DNA from: CAZHAC01 sp964383855
GTDB lineage: Bacteria > Chloroflexota > Dormibacteria > Dormibacterales > Dormibacteraceae
Direction: 5' to 3'
Assembly: GCA_964383855.1 (NCBI GenBank)
Contig: CAYLIP010000034.1
Location: 1 to 29,410, forward strand
DNA length: 29,410 bases
The notes under the pieces were generated by a model that did no database searches, was not told the origin of the DNA, and worked only from the letters and a program-made list of their open reading frames with translations. Shown piece by piece: positions 14,071 through 21,652 of the stretch (positions are counted from its first letter, which is position 1; each line of letters opens with the position of its first letter). A program made the position numbers and the translations under genes.

Positions 14071-15909
14071 GTGAGCCCGGCACCCGCCCGGGTGGCCCTC
14101 GAGCGGGGGCACCTGGAGATCGAGTGGCCCGGCCTCGCCTCGATGGGCCGGCTGCTTCCTCGCGTGCTCCTGACCGACGGCCAGGAGACGGTTGGCGAAG
14201 CCTGGCGCCGCGCGCGCGGCGCCGCCGACACCTTCGTGGGCGCATGCGGGCCGGTCAACCTGGAGCTGCGGGCGGCCGCGCGCGGCCGGCGCGTCCGGCT
14301 CGAGATCCGGGCGATCGCAACGGCTACGGCCGAGATCGCCGAGGTTGGCTTAGCAGCGGTCCCCGCGATCGAGGGTCAAAGGCCGCAGTGGATGGTCCAC
14401 AGCGGCTACCAGTCGTGGGACGCGGCGGGCGTCGTGCCCTCCGAGCAGCCCAGCGCGGAGCCGGTCAAGCGGCAGTCCTGGTGGACCTGCGGCCTGGCAA
14501 GCCCGGATGGGACCGGGATCGGAATCTCGGCGATGGCGGGTCGGCGGACCACCACGCGCTTCGACCTCCGCGACGGCCGGCTCGTGATCACGGGCTCCGA
14601 GCCCTCCGGCCTTGCCCGCTGGCCGCTGATGTGGAGCACTCGCCGAGGCGACCGCTGGGCCGCCGACCCCCTGGTCCTGACCGCGAGCGCCGACGTGCGG
14701 GACGCCCTCGGGGCGGTGGCGGGGATGGTGAAGGGCCGCGCCGGCGCCAACGGCGCCCTGCCGCAGGGCTGGCTCAGTTGGTACCACTACGGACCCTGGA
14801 TCAACTTCGACGAGGTGGTCCAGAACGCCGACGCGCTCGCCGCCGGCCGGCTCCAGGGCCTCGGCTACCGGACGGTTCAGCTGGACGACGGCTGGCAGGA
14901 GGCGTACGGCGACTGGACGCCCAACCACAAGTTCCGCCGGGGCATCGCGGCGCTCGCGGAAGAGGTCAACCGGCGCCAACAGGTGCTGGGCATCTGGACG
15001 GCGCCCTTCTTGGTGTCCGCCACCTCCGACCTGGCCAGGCAGGCGCCCGATGACTGGTTCGTGAAGGACCCGACCACCGGAGAGCGCGCCGTCGACCCGG
15101 TGCACATGGTGTTCGGGCCGATGCATGTGCTCGACGCCCGCCGGCCGGCCGTCCGCAGGCACCTGGAAGAGGTCTTTGGCGGCCTGTATGCGGCGGGCGT
15201 GCGGTACTTCAAGATCGACTTTCTCTACGCCGGCGGCTATGCCGGCACCCGCGCCGTGAGGCAGGGCGTGCAGGCGATCCGGAAGGCGGTGAAGGACTCC
15301 TATCTGCTGGCCTGCGGGGCGCCGCTGCTGCCGATGGCCGGGCTGGCCGACGGCTGCCGGATCGGCCGTGATACCGCCACCCCGCTCTACGACTTCGAGA
15401 TCGGGTCCCCTAAGCCGACCCTGCTCGGCGACGAGATCATCGAGGTCGGCCGCAACCAGGCCGCCCGGCACTTCCTCAAGAGCTGGTTTCAGCTCGATCC
15501 GGACGTGGCGCTGGTGGGTGGCAACCTGACGCTCGACCAGGCGCGCACGTGCGTCACCATCTGCGCGCTCAGCGGCGGACCGTTCTTCGCCAGCGACGAC
15601 CTCGACGCGCTCGAGCAGGAGCGCCTGGACCTGCTCACAAACCGGGACGTGCTGGCGCTGGCCGGCGGCGAGCCGGCCCGGCCGGACTGGGATCCGCAGC
15701 CCAAGGACCTGCCGGCCTCGGTCTGGCGGCGGAACGGAACGGTGGCGGTTTTCAACTGGGGCCACCAGGACCGTGAGTTCCAGCTCGAGGTGGACGCTGG
15801 CGCGGCGACCGACCTCTGGACCGGGCGCCGGGTGGGCGTCGACGGCGGCCGGGCTCGGCTCGACGTGCCCGCGGCCGGCGTGCGCTTGATTCGTCTCGAG
15901 CGGGGGTAG
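14071..15909 (+). CDS. GH36-type alpha-galactosidase
   Basis: A 612-residue glycoside hydrolase of clan GH-D, expected to release terminal alpha-galactose from oligosaccharides. After an N-terminal beta-sandwich comes the TIM barrel: GWLSWYHYG, TVQLDDGWQ, GIWTAPF, then YFKIDFLYAG with the putative nucleophile D383, and the acid/base D434 in CRIGRD. A short beta-rich C-terminal domain follows (VAVFNWGHQDREFQLEV). No signal peptide is seen, so it is likely cytoplasmic and acts on imported sugars, though no sugar transporter is nearby. The GTG start is preceded by a -10 box and no Shine-Dalgarno sequence. Other alpha-glycosidase specificities within the clan remain possible. Confidence 0.87.
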   Translation: MSPAPARVALERGHLEIEWPGLASMGRLLPRVLLTDGQETVGEAWRRARGAADTFVGACGPVNLELRAAARGRRVRLEIRAIATATAEIAEVGLAAVPAIEGQRPQWMVHSGYQSWDAAGVVPSEQPSAEPVKRQSWWTCGLASPDGTGIGISAMAGRRTTTRFDLRDGRLVITGSEPSGLARWPLMWSTRRGDRWAADPLVLTASADVRDALGAVAGMVKGRAGANGALPQGWLSWYHYGPWINFDEVVQNADALAAGRLQGLGYRTVQLDDGWQEAYGDWTPNHKFRRGIAALAEEVNRRQQVLGIWTAPFLVSATSDLARQAPDDWFVKDPTTGERAVDPVHMVFGPMHVLDARRPAVRRHLEEVFGGLYAAGVRYFKIDFLYAGGYAGTRAVRQGVQAIRKAVKDSYLLACGAPLLPMAGLADGCRIGRDTATPLYDFEIGSPKPTLLGDEIIEVGRNQAARHFLKSWFQLDPDVALVGGNLTLDQARTCVTICALSGGPFFASDDLDALEQERLDLLTNRDVLALAGGEPARPDWDPQPKDLPASVWRRNGTVAVFNWGHQDREFQLEVDAGAATDLWTGRRVGVDGGRARLDVPAAGVRLIRLERG

Positions 15910-15912
15910 GCT
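15907..15912 (+). promoter_or_regulatory. -10 box for the unknown gene at 15920
   Basis: TAGGCT begins with the stop codon of the GH36 gene and stands 7 nt before the GTG start. Confidence 0.4.
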
Positions 15913-15919
15913 ACAGCCC

Positions 15920-16519
15920 GTGGCCAGGGTCATCCACTATCGCCTCCACGGCCTCGACCAGTCCCGTCTCGAGCGCGTTCACCAGCAGTTCGACGCGCTC
16001 GCGGGTGCGCGCGAGTGGGGCGGCGAGGCCCCCTTCATCGCCACCGACGCCTCGACCGGTCTCTTCGAGATGGAGTACCTGCGGCTGCAGCGGGCCGAGG
16101 AAGGCGACAACGTATCCGGCGCCGGCTATCTGAAGCTGGCCGGGGACGAGATCGATGCGCTGATCGTGACGCTCTTCGTGCGCGACCTGAGCGCGGAGTA
16201 CGGGATCCGCACCGTGCAGCGCGACGACGACCACCCGATCGGAAAGCTCCGCTACCTGGAGTTCGTCAACGGGCGCCTGCCGACGGGCAACTCGCTCGAG
16301 GAGATGCTGGCCCGGCGGCCGGTGATCAAGAAGGTGATGGGGCAGGCGATCATGTTCTATCCGCCGCTGCACCGGCTCAACCATGGCTACACGCCCTCGG
16401 GGCCGGGCGAATGGGGCTACGCGCTGCAGGGTCTGCGCGCCTTCGCGCCGACGCTCATGGAGGCCGAGCAGGAGGCGCTCAAGATACTCAGGGGCTGGAG
16501 GCGGCTTGGCGGTCGCTGA
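15920..16519 (+). CDS. Unknown soluble protein
   Basis: A 199-residue protein I do not recognise. It opens with VARVIHYRLHGLDQSRLERVH and alternates charged helices with short strands. There is a glycine- and tyrosine-rich patch near the end (LNHGYTPSGPGEWGYALQG). No membrane span, signal peptide, metal-binding cysteine pair or nucleotide-binding loop is seen. The codon use is like that of its neighbours, so the frame is real, and the downstream lipase-like gene overlaps it by 14 bp, suggesting co-translation. The GTG at 15920 was chosen for the -10 box 7 nt before it. A role alongside the hydrolase is only suggested by the overlap. Confidence 0.8.
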   Translation: MARVIHYRLHGLDQSRLERVHQQFDALAGAREWGGEAPFIATDASTGLFEMEYLRLQRAEEGDNVSGAGYLKLAGDEIDALIVTLFVRDLSAEYGIRTVQRDDDHPIGKLRYLEFVNGRLPTGNSLEEMLARRPVIKKVMGQAIMFYPPLHRLNHGYTPSGPGEWGYALQGLRAFAPTLMEAEQEALKILRGWRRLGGR

Positions 16520-17345
16520 CGAGCCCAAGCAGCGCGACGGGACGCTGCATTCGGCCGACGGCACACCGCTCTTCTGGCGCGCCTGGGAGGTGGAGCGGCC
16601 GAAGGCGACGTTCGCCGTCATCCACGGCCTGGGCGAGCACTCGGGCCGGTACGGCGGTTTCGCGCGCGCCATGTCGGCTCGCGGCTTCTCGACCTTCGCG
16701 GTCGACCTGCGGGGAATGGGCCGCAGTGGCGGCCGGCGCGGCTTCGTCAACAGCTGGGCCGAGTGGGTGAAGGATGCCGAGACCTTCCTGGGCCAGATCG
16801 AGGCGCACCCCTCGGCGGGCGAGGTGGTGCCGGTGGGCCACTCTTTCGGCGGCATCGTGCTCCTCTCGGGAATCCTGGCCGAGGACCTTCAGCCGCGCCG
16901 CTTTGTGCTCTCGAATCCCGCCTTCAAGCCGGCGGTCAGCGTCCCCGGCTGGAAGACGGCCCTCGGACGCCTGACGTCCCGGCTGGTGCCGACGCTGACG
17001 ATGAGCAACGAGGTCGAACCGGAGACCCTCTCGCGCGATCCCGCCCAGGTGAGGGCCTACGCCGACGACCCCCTCGTCCACGACAGGATCACCAGCCGGC
17101 TCTACACCGAGTGGTTGGGCGCGGCCGCGGACGCCGACCGGCGTGCTGCCGAGCTGCACACGCCGTTCTTCCTGAGCCTGGGCGATGCCGACCGCCTGAT
17201 CGACCACCGGGCCGCGCTGGCCTTTGCCGAGCGGGCGGTCAATGCGCCGCGCGAGGTGCACGTGTGGGAGGGCCGCTACCACGAGCCCTTCAACGACCTC
17301 GGCTCCGAAGAGGTCTTCGACGCCATCGCCGCCTGGCTGGCTTGA
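16506..17345 (+). CDS. Alpha/beta hydrolase, monoacylglycerol-lipase-like
   Basis: A 279-residue serine hydrolase of the monoacylglycerol lipase/lysophospholipase type. The oxyanion segment VIHGLGEHSGRY, the nucleophile S113 in GHSFGG, the acid D227 in SLGDADRLID and H259 in GRYHEPFND form a complete triad, and LRGMGRSGGRRGFV is typical of the family. No signal peptide, so it is likely cytoplasmic or membrane-associated and releases fatty acid from monoacylglycerols or related esters. The frame is open from 16383. The TTG at 16506 is preferred because a GGAGG lies a few bases ahead and it leaves a short N-terminus before the conserved DGTPLFWRAW. Confidence 0.87.
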   Translation: MAVADEPKQRDGTLHSADGTPLFWRAWEVERPKATFAVIHGLGEHSGRYGGFARAMSARGFSTFAVDLRGMGRSGGRRGFVNSWAEWVKDAETFLGQIEAHPSAGEVVPVGHSFGGIVLLSGILAEDLQPRRFVLSNPAFKPAVSVPGWKTALGRLTSRLVPTLTMSNEVEPETLSRDPAQVRAYADDPLVHDRITSRLYTEWLGAAADADRRAAELHTPFFLSLGDADRLIDHRAALAFAERAVNAPREVHVWEGRYHEPFNDLGSEEVFDAIAAWLA

Positions 17346-17809
17346 GGGCTGTAATCCAGCGCGCCCGCTCGGCCAGCGTCGAGTGGGAGGAGGAGGGCGG
17401 CCGGCGCCGGAACGCGATCGGCAGGGGGCTGGCGATCCTGGTCGGGGCGGGAGGCGGGAGCGACGAGGGGCAGGCCGTTCGGCTGGCCGAGAAGGTGGCC
17501 AACCTTCGGATCTTCCAGGACGCCGACGGGCGATCCAACCTGAGCCTGCTCGACGTCGGCGGCGAGGCGCTGGTCGTCTCCCAGTTCACGCTCTACGCCG
17601 ACACCTCGCGCGGCCGGCGGCCGAGCTTCATCTACGCTGGCGACCCGGATCGGGCGCGGGTGCTCTACGAGCGGTTCGCGCAGGCTCTGGCCGATCTCGG
17701 AGTGACCACCCGGACCGGCAGCTTTGGCGCTGACATGCTCGTGACGTTGGAGAACGACGGCCCGGTGACCTTCGCCCTCAGCACCGACGCCTGGAACACG
17801 CGGGTCTGA
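17342..17809 (+). CDS. dtd: D-aminoacyl-tRNA deacylase
   Basis: A 155-residue DTD that hydrolyses D-amino acids (and glycine mischarged on tRNA-Ala) from tRNA. The start MRAVIQRARSASVEW, the SQFTLYAD segment (S80, Q81) and the cross-subunit NDGPVTF motif are all present. It starts with TTG overlapping the upstream stop as TTGA. The insertion in the first hairpin (EEEGGRRRNAIG) is longer than in most homologues but falls in a loop. It acts in the cytoplasm as a homodimer and is a housekeeping quality-control gene. Confidence 0.94.
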   Translation: MRAVIQRARSASVEWEEEGGRRRNAIGRGLAILVGAGGGSDEGQAVRLAEKVANLRIFQDADGRSNLSLLDVGGEALVVSQFTLYADTSRGRRPSFIYAGDPDRARVLYERFAQALADLGVTTRTGSFGADMLVTLENDGPVTFALSTDAWNTRV

Positions 17810-17813
17810 TACT
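17808..17813 (+). promoter_or_regulatory. -10 box for the dehydratase gene at 17820
   Basis: GATACT preceded by T (TGATACT), overlapping the dtd stop codon and standing 6 nt before the ATG. Confidence 0.45.
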
Positions 17814-17819
17814 GGACCG

Positions 17820-18806
17820 ATGACCGAAACCGAGCTGGGAACCTACCTCGAGGCCCACGCCGCCGAGGTGGCTCGGGCGGCGGGGCGGATCGCGTCCCAT
17901 GTGCGCCGCACGCCGCTGCTGCCGACCGATCTCGACGGCGGGCTGCTGCTCAAGCCCGAGTGCTTCCAGGTCACCGGCTCGTTCAAGGCGCGTGGCGCCT
18001 TCAACGCCGTGCTGGCGCTGAAGCAGCGCGAGCCAGACGTCAGGGGCGTGATCGCGGTCAGCTCGGGCAACCACGCGCAGGCGCTGGCGCTGGCGGCACG
18101 CACGGCCGGCCTCCCGGCCCTCATCCTGATCCCGCAGGACGCCAATCCGGCCAAGGTCGCCGCCACGCGGGGCCATGGCGCGCAGGTGCTGCAGGAGGGG
18201 GTAACGTTCGCCAACCGCGAGCAGCGGCTTCGCGAGATGGCGGCCGAGACCGGCTACACGGTCGTGCATCCCTACGACAACTGGGACATCATCCACGGGG
18301 CCGGCACCGCGATCCGCGAGGTGTGCGAGGAGCGTCCGGACGTCGGACTGGTGGTGACCCCGACCGGCGGCGGCGGGCTCCTGAGCGGGAGCGCGCTCTC
18401 GGCCAGATCCCATCACCGGGAGTGCCTGGTCGTCGGCGTGGAGCCCGAGCGCGCCGACGATGCGGCACGCACGCTGGCGACCGGCGAGATCCAGCGGCTC
18501 CCCGGCTCGCCCGACACGATGGCCGACGGCGTGCGCACGACCAGCATCGGGGAGCGCAACTTCGACGTGATCGTCCGCCACCGTCTGGTCGACGCCATCG
18601 TGACGGTCTCCGAGGAGGAGATCGCCGAGGCGACGCGGGTGGCCTGGCTGCGCCTCAAGCTCGCGCTGGAGCCGACCGGCGCCCTGCCGCTGGCCGCCTT
18701 CCTGGCCGGCAAGCTGCCCTCGCCGGCCGGTGGCGCGACCGTCCTGCTGCTGAGTGGCGGCAACGCCAACCCGGCGGTCGTGGCTAGACTGCTGGCAGGC
18801 CAGTGA
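17820..18806 (+). CDS. Serine/threonine dehydratase-like PLP enzyme
   Basis: A 328-residue fold-type II PLP enzyme. K56 in TGSFKARGAFN forms the Schiff base, SSGNHAQALALAA contacts the cofactor and TPTGGGGLLSG is the phosphate-binding glycine loop. It lacks a C-terminal ACT domain, so it is probably the short catabolic type that deaminates L-threonine or L-serine. Serine racemase activity is possible in this subfamily. It starts with ATG after a -10 box and overlaps the CBS gene as GTGA. A related but distinct enzyme is encoded at 23840. Confidence 0.88.
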   Translation: MTETELGTYLEAHAAEVARAAGRIASHVRRTPLLPTDLDGGLLLKPECFQVTGSFKARGAFNAVLALKQREPDVRGVIAVSSGNHAQALALAARTAGLPALILIPQDANPAKVAATRGHGAQVLQEGVTFANREQRLREMAAETGYTVVHPYDNWDIIHGAGTAIREVCEERPDVGLVVTPTGGGGLLSGSALSARSHHRECLVVGVEPERADDAARTLATGEIQRLPGSPDTMADGVRTTSIGERNFDVIVRHRLVDAIVTVSEEEIAEATRVAWLRLKLALEPTGALPLAAFLAGKLPSPAGGATVLLLSGGNANPAVVARLLAGQ

Positions 18807-19270
18807 TCCCTGTCAAGCAGGTGATGAACCGCAACGTCCTCACCTTTCGGGAGGAGACGTCGGTCGAGGAAGCAGCGCGGGTCCTCAACGAGAACCACAT
18901 CAGCGGCGCGCCCGTGGTCACCGGCGAGGGCGCCGTCGTCGGCATCGTGAGCGAGCTCGACATCTTCAGCAAGTCGGGCTCCAGCGTGGGCGAGATCATG
19001 AGCCCCCACGTGATCTCGGTGACCGAGGAGACCGGAATCGCCGAGGCCGCGCGCCTGCTCGCCGGTGAGCGGATCCGCCGCCTGCCGGTGATGAAGCGCG
19101 GCAAGCTGGTCGGGCTGCTCAGCCGCTCCGACGTGCTCGACTTCTTCACGCACAGCCACTGGACCTGCAGGCGCTGCGGCCACACCGAGCGCGGCCTGCA
19201 GGCGCCCGAGGAATGCCGGCACTGCGGCGGCGACCACTTCGAGCTCGAGCGGACGCTGCCGGGGACCTGA
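18803..19270 (+). CDS. Tandem CBS-domain protein with C-terminal zinc ribbon
   Basis: A 155-residue protein. Two CBS motifs (VKQVMNRNVLTFREET at 4-19 and VGEIMSPHVISVTEETGIAEAA around 64-85) form one Bateman module that would bind an adenine nucleotide. They are followed by a short zinc ribbon with C122/C125 and C138/C141 (CRRCG, CRHCG). No enzyme domain is attached. The gene overlaps the dehydratase stop and lies 7 bp before an aminotransferase, so it may sense energy or nucleotide state for amino-acid metabolism or bind a nucleic acid or protein partner through the ribbon. Confidence 0.85.
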   Translation: MIPVKQVMNRNVLTFREETSVEEAARVLNENHISGAPVVTGEGAVVGIVSELDIFSKSGSSVGEIMSPHVISVTEETGIAEAARLLAGERIRRLPVMKRGKLVGLLSRSDVLDFFTHSHWTCRRCGHTERGLQAPEECRHCGGDHFELERTLPGT

Positions 19271-19277
19271 GCCACCC

Positions 19278-20471
19278 GTGAGCGAGCGGACTCGCCCGAT
19301 CCTCTCTGCCAAGGCCGGCCGCTTCACCGAGTCGGTGATCCGCGAGATGACCCGGCTCAACCTTGCCCTGCACGGGTCGGAGCGCGCCATCAACCTCGCC
19401 CAGGGCTTTCCCGACTTCCCGCCCTCGCCGGAGATCGTCGCCGCCGCCCACGCCGCCCTCGACCAGGGTTATCACCAGTACGCGACCACCTGGGGCGCAC
19501 CGCAGCTCCGGCAGGCGATCGCAGCCAGGACCGAGATCGCCTGGGGGCGGCCGGTCGACGCCGAGACCGAGGTCACTGTGACCTGCGGCGCGACCGAGTC
19601 GATGATCGCGGCCCTGCTGGCGGTCGTCGACCCGGCCGACGAGGTCGTGCTCTTCGAGCCCTTCTACGAGAACTACGGGCCCGACTGCATCCTGTCGGGC
19701 GCGGTGCCTCGGCACGTCGCGCTCCGCCCGCCCGACTGGACGTTCGATCCTGACGAGCTGCGGCGAGCCTTCTCCAGCCGGACCCGCGCGATCGTGGTCA
19801 ACACGCCCCACAATCCGACCGGCAAGGTCTTCACCGAGGACGAGCTGCTGCTGATCAGCGACCTCTGCCGCGAGCACGACGCGATCGCCGTAACCGACGA
19901 GATCTACGAGCACCTCGTCTACGAGGGCCGCCACGTCTCGATCGCCACCCTGCCCGGGATGGCCGAGCGCACGATCACGATCAGCGGGGCCAGCAAGACG
20001 TATTCCGTGACCGGCTGGCGGATCGGCTGGCTGATCGCTCCGCCCGCACTGACCGCCGGCATCCGCAAGGTGCACGATTTTTTGACCGTGGGTGCGGCGC
20101 ACCCGCTGCAGGTGGCGGTGGCGGCGGCGCTCCGCTTCCCGGAGCCCTTCTACACCCGGCTGGTCGAGGAGTATCGCGAGCGCCGCGACGTCCTTGTGAA
20201 AGGGCTGGCCGAGCTGGGCTTTGGGGTCTCGCCGCCGGCTGGAGCCTACTACGTGATGGCGGAGATCGACCGGCTGGCGGGGGGGCTGGACGATGTCGCC
20301 TTCGCGCGCCATCTGATCGACAGCGTGGCGGTGGCGACGGTGCCGGCCAGCAGCTTCTTTTCCGAGCCCGAGCGCGGCCGGCGCCACGTGCGCTTCAGCT
20401 TCCCAAAGCGCGTCGAGACCATCCGCCGCGGCCTGGCCGCGCTTGCCCAGCTGCAGCCGGCGCACAGCTAG
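19278..20471 (+). CDS. Class I/II pyridoxal-phosphate aminotransferase
   Basis: A 397-residue fold-type I aminotransferase. GFPDFPP and YATTWGAPQLRQAI near the N-terminus, NTPHNPTGKVF for the substrate carboxylate, DEIYEHLVYEG, and the PLP lysine K240 in SGASKTYSVTGWRIGW are all clear. It resembles kynurenine/methionine aminotransferases of the YbdL/KAT type, which use 2-oxo acids such as 2-oxo-4-methylthiobutanoate or kynurenine. The substrate cannot be fixed from the sequence. The GTG start is 7 bp after the CBS gene stop, so these genes and the dehydratase probably share a transcript. Confidence 0.9.
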   Translation: MSERTRPILSAKAGRFTESVIREMTRLNLALHGSERAINLAQGFPDFPPSPEIVAAAHAALDQGYHQYATTWGAPQLRQAIAARTEIAWGRPVDAETEVTVTCGATESMIAALLAVVDPADEVVLFEPFYENYGPDCILSGAVPRHVALRPPDWTFDPDELRRAFSSRTRAIVVNTPHNPTGKVFTEDELLLISDLCREHDAIAVTDEIYEHLVYEGRHVSIATLPGMAERTITISGASKTYSVTGWRIGWLIAPPALTAGIRKVHDFLTVGAAHPLQVAVAAALRFPEPFYTRLVEEYRERRDVLVKGLAELGFGVSPPAGAYYVMAEIDRLAGGLDDVAFARHLIDSVAVATVPASSFFSEPERGRRHVRFSFPKRVETIRRGLAALAQLQPAHS

Positions 20472-20484
20472 ACAACGCACGGCT

Positions 20485-20889
20485 CTAACGACCGCCCTGC
20501 GCCGAGCGCACGGCGGGCAGCACGACGCTCTCGATGTAGGCACGCGCGAAGCGCATGCCCGCCTGCAGGATCGTCCATTCGGCGCCCTCCCAGGCCGACT
20601 CGTCGCGGTTGACGGCATGCAGCTGCCGGTTGAGGAAATCGGGCGAGGTGCCCAGGCCGGGGGTTGGTCCGGCCCGGGCAGGAGTGGGGATGGAGAGCGA
20701 GACAGCGGGCAGCGGCGTGGAAGCCGCAGGCGCGGGCGGCGGCCCGACGGGCGGCACGGCGGCCACGGCGCCCCCCGGCGGCGCCCCCAAACGCGCCCCC
20801 AGCAGATGCCAGCCGAGCACGCCGAAGGCGGCGAGGGCGCAGAACTCGAGCACGACGAGCCAGGTGAAGGGTTGGCGGAGAAAGCGCAT
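20485..20889 (-). CDS. Small single-span membrane protein, unknown
   Basis: A 134-residue protein with one N-terminal membrane helix (WLVVLEFCALAAFGVLGWHLL, about residues 9-29), a long alanine/proline-rich linker (about 30-75), and a C-terminal region with LNRQLHAVNRDESAW and FARAYIESVVLPAV. The longer frame begins at 20982, but ATG at 20889 is preferred because it starts right at the membrane helix and a TAGGCT box lies 8 nt ahead with TTGATC 18 bp further up. I do not recognise the family. The linker suggests that the C-terminal part works outside the membrane, tethered at a distance. It is convergent with the aminotransferase. Confidence 0.68.
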   Translation of the reverse strand: MRFLRQPFTWLVVLEFCALAAFGVLGWHLLGARLGAPPGGAVAAVPPVGPPPAPAASTPLPAVSLSIPTPARAGPTPGLGTSPDFLNRQLHAVNRDESAWEGAEWTILQAGMRFARAYIESVVLPAVRSAQGGR

Positions 20890-20897
20890 CGCGGCCG

Positions 20898-20927
20898 AGC
20901 CTAGAGAGCCCGTGCCGGGGCGATCAA
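20898..20927 (-). promoter_or_regulatory. Promoter of the small membrane protein gene
   Basis: On the minus strand TTGATC (20927-20922) and TAGGCT (20903-20898) are 18 bp apart, and the ATG follows 8 nt later. This is one of the few leaderless promoters here with a recognisable -35. Confidence 0.6.
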
Positions 20928-20948
20928 CAGTGCCTGTAAAGACGGAAG

Positions 20949-20979
20949 AGCCCGGCCCCGATCGAGCCGGGACCGGGCT
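20949..20979 (-). terminator. Terminator hairpin of the fasciclin gene
   Basis: A 12-bp stem (AGCCCGG paired with CCGGGCT, continuing inward with one G-T pair) and a 7-nt loop, 34 bp after the fasciclin stop and before the next promoter. The following bases are only moderately T-rich on the minus strand (CTTCCGTCTTT). Confidence 0.65.
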
Positions 20980-20981
20980 CA

Positions 20982-21009
20982 AACCTCAAACCGCGAACCT
21001 CAAACCGCG
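20982..21009. repeat. Perfect 14-bp tandem duplication
   Basis: AACCTCAAACCGCG occurs twice back to back (20982-20995 and 20996-21009), just after the fasciclin stop codon. Confidence 0.9.
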
Positions 21010-21012
21010 CCG

Positions 21013-21552
21013 CTACGGAAGCAGGACCCCGTTGATGACGTGGATGACGCCGTTGGAGGCCTGTATGTCGGTGGTCACGATCTTGGCCTTGTTGCCCTTG
21101 TCATCCGTGATGTAGAGCCCGCCCATGTCCGAGGACACGGTGAACGGCGCGCCGTTGACGGTCGTAACCGCGCCCGACTTGACATCCTTCGAGGTCACCG
21201 CACCGGAAACCACGTGGTAGGTGAGGATGCTGCTCAGGGTCGCCTTGTTCTCGGGCTTGAGCAGGCTGTCGAGCGTGCCCGCGGGGAGCGCGGCGAAGGC
21301 CTCGTTGGTCGGGGCGAAGACGGTGTAGGGGCCCGGACCCGAAAGGGTGTCGGCCAGGCCGGCCGTCTTGACCGCCGTGACCAGGGTCGAGAAGTCCGAG
21401 TTGCTCGACGCCACCTGGACGATGTTCTGGGCCGGCGCCGAAGGCGCGGCGGCGGCCGGAGAAGCGGCCGGAGAAGCGGCCGGGGTGCTGCCGCCGCAGG
21501 CGGCGGCGATCAGTGCGCCGGTGGCGACGAGTCCAACGAGAAGTGAACGCAT
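21013..21552 (-). CDS. Fasciclin-domain lipoprotein
   Basis: A 179-residue secreted lipoprotein with one FAS1 domain. Residues 1-19 form a signal peptide ending in the lipobox LIAAAC, then a low-complexity Ala/Pro/Ser spacer (about 20-42) follows. The FAS1 domain has FSTLVTAVKTAGL, GPGPYTVFAPTNEAFAALP, ILTYHVVSGAV and the C-terminal NGVIHVINGVLLP. FAS1 domains mediate adhesion or bind hydrophobic ligands; algal AstaP proteins are FAS1 carotenoid-binding proteins. The start is well supported by GGAGG 6 nt before the ATG. An 80-nt leader separates it from an 11-bp-spaced element closely matching those in the carotenoid locus, so this protein is likely co-regulated with pigment synthesis. Carotenoid binding is inference. 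Confidence 0.9.
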   Translation of the reverse strand: MRSLLVGLVATGALIAAACGGSTPAASPAASPAAAAPSAPAQNIVQVASSNSDFSTLVTAVKTAGLADTLSGPGPYTVFAPTNEAFAALPAGTLDSLLKPENKATLSSILTYHVVSGAVTSKDVKSGAVTTVNGAPFTVSSDMGGLYITDDKGNKAKIVTTDIQASNGVIHVINGVLLP

Positions 21553-21635
21553 GGTTTTCCTCCGACATGAGACTTGGGCTGGCCCGGATGGGCGCCCTGA
21601 TGGAGGAAACAACCCCGCCTGCAGTCGCTAAATTC

Positions 21636-21652
21636 CATACAAAACCTGTACA
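21636..21652 (-). promoter_or_regulatory. Putative CarH-type operator before the fasciclin gene
   Basis: CATACA (21636-21641) and TGTACA (21647-21652) on the plus strand are exactly 11 bp apart. Around them the sequence matches the element at 342-362 almost base for base, including the AAACCT spacer and the flanking ATTC. It lies in the 100-bp gap between the flavoprotein stop and the fasciclin start. Confidence 0.6.

Noticed and set aside
20890..20982. N-terminal extension of the small membrane protein gene
   Set aside because: It would translate through its own promoter and the terminator of the next gene. The ATG at 20889 fits the -10 spacing and the membrane helix.
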